A stretch of DNA of 64,000 bases from Asterochloris sp. CNOR1 (Eukaryota > Chlorophyta > Trebouxiophyceae > Trebouxiales > Trebouxiaceae). The position numbers and the translations under genes were made by a program. The DNA lies in contig OZ017756.1 of assembly GCA_963969365.1 (NCBI GenBank), positions 1,116,001 through 1,180,000 on the forward strand, in the 5' to 3' direction. The notes below the pieces were generated by a model that searched no databases, was not told where the DNA came from, and saw only the letters and a list, made by a program, of their open reading frames with translations. Of this stretch, positions 48,716 to 58,400 are shown piece by piece. The stretch's first letter is position 1. The number at the start of each line of letters is the position of its first letter.

Positions 48716-51700
48716 TCATTTCTCCTTGTCGCAGGATGCATTGGCGAGCCGTGCAATCTCTTGAACAAGGCGATGTTGCCACTTGTGGTCCATGAGTACA
48801 CCGCCATGGCCTGCACATGGATCATTCCCACATGAGCAGACACATAGGGGCAGGCACAGAGCCACCAGCTGATCAATGCATGTGGGAGCATGCTGGCACC
48901 AGGCGCCATCATGCATTTCATGTAGATGCCAGAGAGGAACACACAGATGCAAAAGCTGATGTCACTGAGAACAGGGCTTGCCTGCAGTAGGATGCTCCCA
49001 GACTGTGACACCTGGCCCTGATGTCTGAAGCTGCTTTTTGACCAGCTCCCCAGGCACCAAGTCGTCATTCTTGGACACCATCACCAGCGTGCGGTCTGCA
49101 GGCATGTCCTGGGGCCACAGCATGATCTGGTGCCAGCAGAAGTGTCTGCAGAAGGTCTGCAGACAAAGTGGGAGAGGCATCAGCATCCAGGCAGATGTGC
49201 TGGTTGCTTGTGGCAGCGAGTAGACAAGAGGAACAGACATGAGTCAGACAGAATGCAGCAAGCAAGGGTCTCAGCTGGTCAAGGTCTGACCTCAGCAATT
49301 GTGAGATCACGAGCACAGAAGAAGCGCGCAGCATCCATGACACCAAGTAGGGTGTTGAGCTTGTACCAGGTGGGCACCTGCACACAGTGCCGAATAGTGT
49401 TCCATTGTGTGTGCAGCTGGAGCTCGTGCAGCATTGCAATAACTGATTGGCCAACTGCTGGGCACTTTGTGTTTGCTGCTCAGGATGCCATGGCTGGCAC
49501 AGCGGCAGATCTCTATTGTGCTGCAAAAGCATCTTTGACATCGTACCTTGTACACGAAGCTGCGGAGGAGCTCTGGTGAGCACGTCATCAGGCAGACCGG
49601 GTCTATAAGGACCTGCAGGGCAGGGCACAGAAGGTCAGCACCCTCTCTGACGAAGGCGCGTCCTGCATATGAGCAGGCGCCACTTGCACACAAGCCTGGC
49701 CTGCGTGTGTGCACAAAGCACCTCATCAATCACATCCTGTTGAGGAGGGTGGTGGGGTGTGACGCTGCTTCAAGGACCTTAGACATGGCCCCAAGCTTGT
49801 GTATGCCTGATCTGACGAGGTGCAAACTCACCAGTGATTGCACCATGCTCTTGTACATTTGGCACACGCGGCTGCTGACAAAGGTTCCGAAGCTGTGGCT
49901 GACAAAGCATGCCTCGCTGAAGTTATGCTTCTGCAGCACCGCTGCCACCGCGTGGGCTGCATTGTCCACTGGCGAGCCCCGCAGGCACAGCCTCAGCGAC
50001 ACATTGCGGAACTCAAACAGAACCATGGGGTGGCTTGTGGTTGCCTTGCAGATCAGGCTGACAAGCCGCATGTAGGGCAGCTGCAGGGGCACAGCAGAGC
50101 GCTGTCAGTCATGGGCCGGTCTGTGCAAGCAGGGAAGCTGTGCTAGCTGCCGCTGTGGTCCCTAGCCCGTGTAGCATGTGGCTGAAGCTGTGATGGTTGC
50201 TGCATCTGCAGTGTGACAGCAAAGGCAGGACAGACAGAGCAGCTTCCTGCGCAGCAGCAGCATCATGCCGTGCTTGTCTGTGAATGCAGTCGGCGGAGGT
50301 TTCCCGCTGCCACTGCTGGCTCAGCGTTTCCCAAGGGCTATGTGTGTGCAGCAGCTGGCACTCACCAGCCCGAGCCCAACTCCATGGAAGAACACAATGG
50401 GCCGCGTCCTGGCAATGGCTGCCTCAGCTGGCACCCCAAGGCTGTCTGCAGAATCCCCCCGCTGATGCACCAGGGACCGCCGCTGCCTGCCAGCCCATGT
50501 CTGCCCAGAGTGCAGCGGCGCTGCAGAGGTGGGCTCCCGCACCCAGTAGATGACACCCTGCAGCAGCGAAGGCAGCAGCACTTGGGGCTCTGTTGCTTGC
50601 CCTGCAGGCATTCAGCTGCTTGCCGCAGCAGTGCAGGCGCAGCTCCACCCTGGAGGCTCCACCCTGGAGGACTGCCTTGAGAAGATGGGCCACAGGATAG
50701 CACCCATCGCAGAGGGTGGCCACTGCAAGGGTGTCAGCTGTGGTGCCCAACATACTCTCAGGATGAGCAGCAGCAACTGTGACTGCACTGCCACCAAGGT
50801 GGCAATCCGCACAGCCTGTGCTGGCTCCTTCACCTGCTGCACAGCCCGCCTAAAGCCCATGGTTTTCAGCAGCAGGCGCAGGCATAGCCCCCAGCCCTCC
50901 GAGGCCAGGTGGATGGCCAGGGGCTTGTGGCAGGTGCGCAGGGGCTCCCACAGGTGCGCCATGAAGGTGACCCCGGGGTTGCTTCCTGGCGGGAACTTCA
51001 CGCCCCACTCCCTCTCAACCTTGGCGAGGAATGTCCACACCTGATCCGTCTCCTGCAGCAGGACACATGAATCATGCGCTGTGCAGACAGCCCTGCTCCA
51101 TGGCGACAAACTTGCTACACTCAGGCACCTGCCTGCCACAGTCCTTCAGCAAGCACGCCGCTCGCTTTCAGAGCATCAAACACGGCTCTGGCACTGCAGA
51201 TCAATCCTGGCAGCCCGAGTAGGCTTGATGATCAGCAGTCATTGGTCATCATGTCAGCCTAGGGCAAACGCAGGTCCAGGTGGCATGTCCTGGCAACGGC
51301 CAGCCAGGGTGTTGGTCAGCGACAAGGTCAGCCTTGTGGCTGACCAGGACAGGGCCTGGCACCACTGCTGTGTGGCAACACAAATGCCGCTGTCTCATAC
51401 ACGGCCGTGATAGTGTCCAGCCCAGGCATGGCTGCGAGCTGCGCTTGCCTGGGGGCTGAGATCCTCCAGGCGCGAGCTCATGAAGCCATAGGCCACAAAG
51501 GCTGCGGCGTCGGTGGCATGCACGGACTCAAAGGGGGCGCCATGGAACCAGCCGCTGATGAAGTCGCGGATGCAGATCACGTCTCGCAGGGCCAGGAAGC
51601 GATTCTGGGCCTCCTGTGTAATTGCAATATGGTGGCGCTCCTTGCGCACGGCATTGCACAGCGTGTACCTGCATCAGCAAATGCCCAATGACCTATCAGG

Positions 51701-52158
51701 TGAACAAGTCGCAGGCCGCAACCAAGTTTGTCGCCCTGCAGCTGTCCCCTTGCATGCAGCAGGAACAATGCCTGAGCTGCGTGGACGAGTGTGCACACAA
51801 GGGCTACATGTCAGCATACAGCTTTCTTACTGTGGGAGCCACTCAGCCTTTCTGGCCCTGCTGCAGGCCATGTGGGCAGCAAGGTGGCCTTCTGAGCACT
51901 GAGGCAGGCCAGAAAATTCTGAGGCTGTCACCTGTAGCTCTCCCATAGCCAGAACACTCCTTCTGCCACGCCCCAAGCCAGTAGCATTTGCCACCATACG
52001 CTGCTGCCTCTGACTGTGCTCCAGAGTGACCCAATGTTCCTGCCAGCTGCTGCCAGCGTCATTGCATTGCTTTGGCGGAGGGTAGGCATGCTGGCCAGTG
52101 CATCAAGCCATTGTGGCACCTGACCTCCCAGGGTCATGTAGCTTTCGGGCAGGGCCAA
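48716..52158 (-). CDS. Alpha/beta-hydrolase fold protein with N-terminal membrane-like segment
   Basis: Putative serine hydrolase; substrate unknown. The N-terminal exon starts at MALPESYMTLGG (52158) and ends in a hydrophobic stretch, MLLAWGVAEGVFWLWESYR, that could anchor it in a membrane. A helical region follows, with FISGWFHGAPFESVHATDAA near 51540 and VWTFLAKVEREWGVKFPPG near 51020. The hydrolase core has the oxyanion-loop motif PIVFFHGVGLGL (about 50380), the nucleophile elbow FVSHSFGTF (Ser in S-H-S-F-G, about 49895) and LVLIDPVCLM (about 49600). The acid candidate lies in VSKNDDLVPGE (about 49060). The His is in AGHGG, which spans an intron to 48810, and the protein ends HRLVQEIARLANAS at about 48740. 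The AGHGG join uses a GC-AG intron. The elbow has Ser where many lipases have Gly (GHSxG). The family is widespread in algae and fungi, but I do not know a characterised member. Confidence 0.82.
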
Positions 52159-52423
52159 GTGCTGAGGCCTCTTTACGTAGCTGAACGGAAGTCAGACCCG
52201 AAGGCCGCCCTGTCCATGCAGGCTGTCTGTTTCTTGCAGTTGTGAGGGCTCACCGGCTAACGGTGGCTTAGCCACGCAAGTGGTGGCGAGCTGTGGCCAG
52301 GTTTCCAGGTCAACTCTGATGTCCAATCGTGCAGACCCACTCTACTGTTCAAGTGCAACGTCCACAGACCCTCTGGTCTGCCAGCATTCTGCATCGGTGG
52401 TACACAAAGTGAAGGCAACGTGT

Positions 52424-53752
52424 TCAGAGGTCATATTTGATCAACCATGACTTGAAGTCTGTGTTCAGGCTCCAGTTGTTTTCCCGGAGCTGTGCATAGG
52501 GAGTCTGCACAGGGCAAGCAGGAAGCGTCAGCTCTGCCACTGCTGATGGCATGAGCAAAGGGAAAGCAGAGCAGACTTTTGAGACCCTCACCCCTGTCCA
52601 GTCCCCATTTCTGTCCACAGTCGCCCTGTAGCCACCCAGTATCCTCACGTCTTGGGTATCTGTGAAGTTGAAGATGGACTTGCTCAACTGAATTCTGCTG
52701 ACGCCAAAAGCCTGCAGCAGGCAGCTCTGATCTCAGGGCATAGCCCTGTCCTGCTTTGGTGACAGGCACTGCCATGCACAGGGCGTCAGCAGCCGTCTCA
52801 GCTGCCTCGGCATGGTGTCTCCATTGGCGCCCATGCAGGGCATGAGCGGCAGTGGACGCCTGTCTAGCGTGAAGAGGCGCCTTGTGGGCGTCGAACCCAG
52901 TTCAAAGCCGCCGTAAAGCGTGCTTCACCTGGCTGGGCTCAGGAAGCATCCATGCAAGGCCTGGAGCAGCACTTGACAGCCCGCCTTGACAGCAGGCATC
53001 ACCTCTGCCAGACTCACTGCTTTGCAGCTGTTGGACACTGGCCTCTACTCACTCTCAACATATGAACAAGACTCACCTCTGAAGCTGCATAGTCATAGTA
53101 CATGTCTTGGCTAGCCTTGAGCCAGGTTTCTGTGTTGCCCAGCTGAAATTGCTTCCTTGCCGTGGCTCCAGCCAGGAACCTGTCAGTCCTGTTGTTGTAG
53201 CTGACACCTAAGACATGTGGGCAGCAGCATGAGGCGCAGGGCTCAGGATGAGGCGCAGGGCACACACGCAGGTTTCATGCATCAGGCATGCTGTGCACAT
53301 CTGTTAAAGGCGCAGCATGGGCATAAGCATGACCACTGGGAAAGCCCACCAGCTCCAAGCCTGAACTTGGACTTCTGTGCATTGTAGCTCAAGCCGCTGC
53401 TGGACCGTGGGGCGCTGAAGAAGAATTTACGGAGAACCCCCTGGTAGTCAATGGACCCTGCAGGCACCAGTCAAGAGGTGCAGCCAGCTCACAGGCGAGC
53501 AATGACATGGCACGTTGCTCAGGACTGCACCTGTCTTAGTGTTCAGGGCGCCGGTGATCTTGCATTGCAAATTGCTGGCTGTGACAAAGCGCTCCTTGAA
53601 GAGCAGCTCTAGTGCTCGTTTCCTGCAGCATGAAAGGAAGATGAGGCTTGCCCTGGCCTGCTCCAGCTGGCTTGCTGCAGGCTGGTGAAGTTCACAATAG
53701 TCAACCCCCAGTGCAACATTCACTTTTTGTCAAAGGCCAGGCACGTCTCCAT
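52424..53752 (-). CDS. OEP21: Chloroplast outer-envelope pore protein OEP21
   Basis: Beta-barrel anion channel of the plastid outer envelope, known in plants to pass triose phosphates and phosphate and to respond to ATP. The C-terminus, PYAQLRENNWSLNTDFKSWL then IKYDL, matches the plant OEP21 ending almost motif for motif. The start METCLAFDKK aligns with plant METSLRYATN. Exon 1 (53724-53752) is only 29 nt. Its intron joins in phase to KRALELLFKERFVTASNLQC (exon 2 starts at 53622), followed by GALNTKTGSIDYQGVLRKFF. The middle exons give GLSYNAQKSKFRLG and then GVSYNNRTDRFLAGATARKQ, followed by a beta-strand-rich segment with RILGGYRATVDRNGDWTG. The two GxSYN repeats make the barrel region longer than in plants. 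No transit peptide is expected, as in other OEPs. It is divergently paired with the IF1-like gene. Confidence 0.9.
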
Positions 53753-53967
53753 GGGAGATGGTAGCCCTCACAGCCTCTGGCCTTGTCCTCCTGCAGCTAG
53801 ACAACTGAAATGGTCCATTGCCTACGATGCAATTCATTGAGGCTGCTTCTGGGTTTGCGCACCTCCAAGCTGCTTGCACTCGTGCGGAAGCTCCACTTGC
53901 ACGCTAACAGTACCAGATCTTGACCTGGACTTCCATTCTTTTCTCCCCGGAACTCTCAGCCCCGCTC
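53753..53967. promoter_or_regulatory. Short divergent promoter region between OEP21 and the IF1-like gene
   Basis: 215 bp between the two start codons, so core promoters and leaders must be shared or interleaved. No TATA box or obvious palindrome is visible. The bidirectional role is inferred from gene orientation alone. Confidence 0.5.
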
Positions 53968-55278
53968 ATGATGCTCCAGGTGACCCGCACTGCGAGAACT
54001 GCCCTTCAGAAAGCTTCAGCTCCAGCATGCTCCAGGTGACTTTGCTGATCTGGACCAGCATCTGCGGTACCCCTGCTGGCTTGCTGATGCAGATGCAAAT
54101 TGCAGCTGCAATCATTGCCATAGATAAGTCCGAGCATGCCCAACACAGCCAGACCTGCATCTCCATAAGAGCAGTGATGCCTGCAGGATGTTCAGCACCC
54201 TGGATGAGAAGGAGAGGGGAGACGAGAGGCGGTAAGCAATAACACTCCTCCCGTGAGCTCACTGGGTGCTGAAACAGTGCAAAGCTCACTGTTGGGCCCC
54301 TGCTGTGCAGGTGGATCAGCCAGCAGGAGGAGATGGTGCGCAAGAAAGGCTCCTGCTTCACGCTGCAAAGGGACATGCATGCTTGCATGACACCACAGGC
54401 AATATCACCGCTGTCACTGGCTGCACGCAGGTCCTCAAGAAGCTGCTGGAGAGCGCCAAGAAGCGCGAGGCAGAGGCTGCACAGAATGGCGCAGCCAAGA
54501 ATGCTGAGCTGGAGAAGCTGAAGGTGAGCAGTGCTGTCCATTGTTCTACCAGTGGCCAGATGAAGATGGCCAAGGCAGCAAATGGCCAAAGCTGAGGGCT
54601 GACCTGTCAATTACTTTGGCCAGGGTGCTTTGTGCAATGGCTAATGAGCGGCAGCCCATCACACATGAGCTACCATTGAGTTTCGACTCTGTAGCAGTCC
54701 CGCCAGGCAACATGGGTGAGGTAGGGCAGCTTCAGGTAAGCTGGGCAGCAGCTGCTGTTGACCTGCCTAGGCTGCCCTGTGAAACCGAAGCTGGCAAATC
54801 ACCAAATAAACGTGAGCTGCCACCGATTGAGCTGCGCTGATGGCCATCTGGAGGCAAAGTGAATGGACTGGGGCATCTCCTGGTGGTACCCCTTGCTGCG
54901 TTCAAACGGCAAAGGACAGTAAGGCTGGGAAGCTTGAGGAGGGTAAGAGCAGTCTTTGACTTCTTCTGCATTAAGCCTTGGCCGCAGCGGCAGCATCTGA
55001 TGCAGGTCCACTGTAGAGGCAGCTGTGGCACAGGCATGGCCTGCATGCACGTGTGCAGTTGACAGCTGCAAGGGGAAGATGTGGGCTGGTGCTGAGTGTT
55101 GTGTTCTGAAGAAAGGGCCTGTCTTGATGCAGGGTCTCGTGAGCAAAGATATCAGCCAGAAGGACCTGGAAGGTAAAGCGTTGTCACTTCACCAGCTCCT
55201 GCTGCTCATGCTGTAGTGCCCAAGCTTGACCTGTGTGCGACTGCTGCAGCACTCATCAAGTGGAAGTACGAGACATGA
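53968..55278 (+). CDS. Small mitochondrial ATPase-inhibitor (IF1)-like protein, six exons, 99 aa
   Basis: Six short exons join in phase: 53968-54035, 54187-54231, 54311-54335, 54431-54523, 55133-55172 and 55250-55278. Together they make 300 nt, or 99 residues plus stop. The N-terminus MMLQVTRTARTALQKASAP is basic, hydroxylated and free of acids, like a mitochondrial presequence. The mature part FSTLDEKERGDERRW, ISQQEEMVLKKLLESAKKRE, is a charged helix resembling the minimal inhibitory region of IF1, which blocks ATP hydrolysis by F1-ATPase. It ends QKDLEALIKWKYET. IF1 of animals has a His-rich pH switch after the inhibitory helix. Here KKLLES replaces it, so pH control may differ. If exon 5 runs on instead of splicing, the protein ends in a hydrophobic tail at 55216, which I consider less likely. 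The IF1 assignment rests on pattern and length, not on a unique motif. Confidence 0.65.
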
Positions 55279-55431
55279 GCTCGGTTCCCCAGACAGTCTG
55301 ATGGCATTGGCACTGTACTACAGTTTTATGAGCAACATATTCTGTAATAACAAGTTTGTCTGGGATCATTTTTGCTCTCAGCAGTGCTTTGCATTGATAT
55401 GCTCAAGTCCAGCTTGCCAGATTTCCAGTTT
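55279..55431. other. Convergent 3' intergenic region (IF1-like / beta-galactosidase)
   Basis: Only about 153 bp between facing stop codons. The 3' untranslated regions of the two genes are expected to overlap. Nothing else is seen. Confidence 0.5.
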
Positions 55432-58400
55432 TCACCACCTTGTGGGGCGCGAAAGGTGGCTGTCTCCAGCGCTAATCCTATTGGGTCTCTGCTCGCTTTT
55501 TGCTGTCCGTAGTACTTGGCCTTGTCCAGCAGGTCCATAGAAGTCTGGCTGGCCTGTCAATGATACTGCAGCAGTCCAAGGTGCACGTTCATGCATATGC
55601 TTAATGAGCAGTAAACAGTTGGCAGGGCAGCCTTGCACCCAGCTGCCTGTCGCATCCTTCACATGCCACATGCATGACGGACATGCACAATGTACCTTGC
55701 AAGACGCAAACACAGCTACCCTGACCTGTCACATCCTCTGGAGCGCCATCCACCTCCAGCAGGATCAGCTCATTGTCTCCATCCTTGAGCAGAGGCCCAG
55801 GCACATACAGTGTCATCTGTGGCCCTACGGCTGGCCAGTACCAGCCCAGGTTGAAGCCGTTGACAAAGGCAACCCCCTTGTGCCAGCCAGGAGTGGACAG
55901 GAAGGTGTCTGGGAGGTGCCCATTGGTGCCACGCAGCTCTGGGTCTGCCTTGAAGGTGGCCCTGCAGGCGTCAAGGGCGTCTAAATGCCGCAAGCAAGGG
56001 GTTCTGAGTGCCAAATGCAGCAGGGTGCCGCTGAGGCTGGCAAAGATGCTGGGAAAGGTGCCACAAACTGCTGTGCAGTTTGGGACCTGCACATGAAGGT
56101 GGACCTGCTGGCATCAAGCAGATGCTGGCAACAAGCAGCAGTGACGGTGGCATCAGTATTAAACTGCTTGTGCTGAGCAGGTACTTTGGGCAGCGGGTTA
56201 TGCAGGAGAGCTGCGTGCTCCTTCATGCAGGATTCCGCTGCGTTTGTGTCAAGTGAACCATGTTGCAGATTTGTCCCTGCACAGCGCCAGGGCTGCAGCG
56301 TCGAGCAGGCCCAGTCACGTCTGCTGGCCAGCACACCTGTAAAATGCTGGGGTGTCCAGTGCCTTAGCACCGCAGCCAGGCAGCTGCACAAAGCCACGCT
56401 GCAGGCTGGGCCAGTCCTTGTGTGTGTCAAGGGGCAGGGGGAACACATGCCAGCCCTTCAGCACATTACCTGCACAGACAACAGCGAGGACCTCATGCAC
56501 ACTTTGTAGGGCACACCAGCCGACTAAGCACAGCATGCAAGAAGCTGTGTATGCCAAGCGAGCCATGCGACCGGGCCCGTCCCTCAACCTTTGGCAGGCA
56601 GCAGGGGGCGCTGGTATAACATGGGCCAGGGTGCACCTCAGGTCTGGATACATATCTTTGCTTGCCTGCTCATCCCTCACTTGCCATCTCATGACAAGAT
56701 CAGACATCTTAGAAGCTTCCCTTGCATCTGCAGGTCTTCTTGTAAGCTGCAGTTCCATGCATTGCCTTGGGCCGCTCAGCTAGAGGCGTCACAGCCTTAC
56801 CGTCAAGCCTGACTTCCTCAGACTGCAGCCCCTTTGTGTCAAAGGCAGCTCCAGCATTGTCTCTGCCGATACCCTGAACCAGGATATCCAGAACAGCGCC
56901 GCCGTCTATGGCTGGCAGCATGATGTTTGTGCCCTTGTTGCGCTCAAGATCGCCCACCACCTTGCCATCAAGCAGGACCTGCAGCCATGGGGGTGCTCAT
57001 GCTAGCTTCATCTGTACTATAATAACTGCACTTCAGAAAGGTGCACCCACCACCCGATTCCCCAATATCTGCAGCCATTGGGCAGCTGCTGTATGCGGTG
57101 CTGCAGCCAGACATTGTTGGATTTGTCTGGTCTGGGAAAACAGGTAGCCAAGAGGCATCAAGAGCCCGAACAAGGCCACCGCAGAGCAGTGCAGCGTTGC
57201 AATGCCCACTACAGCTGCCTCTGCATAGACTGGCATCCATATGGCTAAATCGCCCATGAAAGGTGCGCCCTGATTGTGAAAGCTTTTGACCCATGCAGCG
57301 GCCTTGTGAGCCTCCCTCGTCTGGGCCAGGAGGTGACGGAGCTCTGCCCCACCTTGGCGTAGTCGTGCACTGGTGCAGTCACATCCAGCAGGCCGCCGTT
57401 GCGCACTGCGCCGGCAGGCAGCTGGGTGCGGTAGAGGATCAGGCCCCCCCTGCAGGCCGGCATTGCAACAGTCAGTGCCACATTGCACCACATCATTTGG
57501 CAGGCTGCAGCTCCTCCGCAGGCGCCTGAGCCCGCCGCAGTGCTGCCTGGAGCAGGATCCTGCTGCATCTGCCTTGCAGACATGGCAACAGCTCATTGGG
57601 AACAGTTCTGTGGGGCCAACTTTGCTGCCCTCCAACCAAAGCAGCAGCAGCACAGCCCAGTAGCAGACAGAGCGCGCTCAAGCACAGCTCAGGAGCTTAC
57701 CCTTGGCCGTATTCTTCCATGTGCAGAGGCCTCTTGGACAAGATGCCCTCCCCTGGCCAGAGGCCCTCCAGCGCATCAGCTAGGCTCATGGCCTGGCTCA
57801 TCTGCAGGTCGCCATAAGGTGCCACATGGGGAGGCTGGGGCGGGCGAGGGAGTTCCTGTCCCAGGTGGCGCTTCACAGCGTCACGAACCATCTGCAGCCA
57901 CAGTGGTCTGCCATTTTGGACTTCATGAAGAGGAGCAGGTGGTCCCTCTCAGTAACACACACATCACCTTTGTTTTGTTCACACAGGTCTGACATTGTCA
58001 AGTCAGCAAGCTCAGAGGCTGTTGCTGCTGGGTCGCCACACAAACTTGTTGGGCCCCGGCTGCACTGGGAGCCAGTTGGCATTCAGCAGCTTTTGGGCTC
58101 TGCCAGGGGCCCCACGGCTGGGCATGCAAGAGCTCGCCTCGTATTTGTTGGGCCCTCCAATGCCAGGCTGCCCATAATCCCCGGCCTCTGAGACCATGCA
58201 GTCGTAGTCGTAGGAGGTGATGTGAGGCTGGTAGGAGTTGCCTGCTGCCAGGTTGGTGGGGCCCAGGCCCTTGTGGCTGCCATACAGGGCAATGCCAGCC
58301 CCTGCAGCACCACGAGATGCCCTCAGCCACATCAGACACAAATACCACTCCTGTGTTCTCGCCAAGCACACCAGCATGCTGCTGCTCAGGGCAAGCTGGC

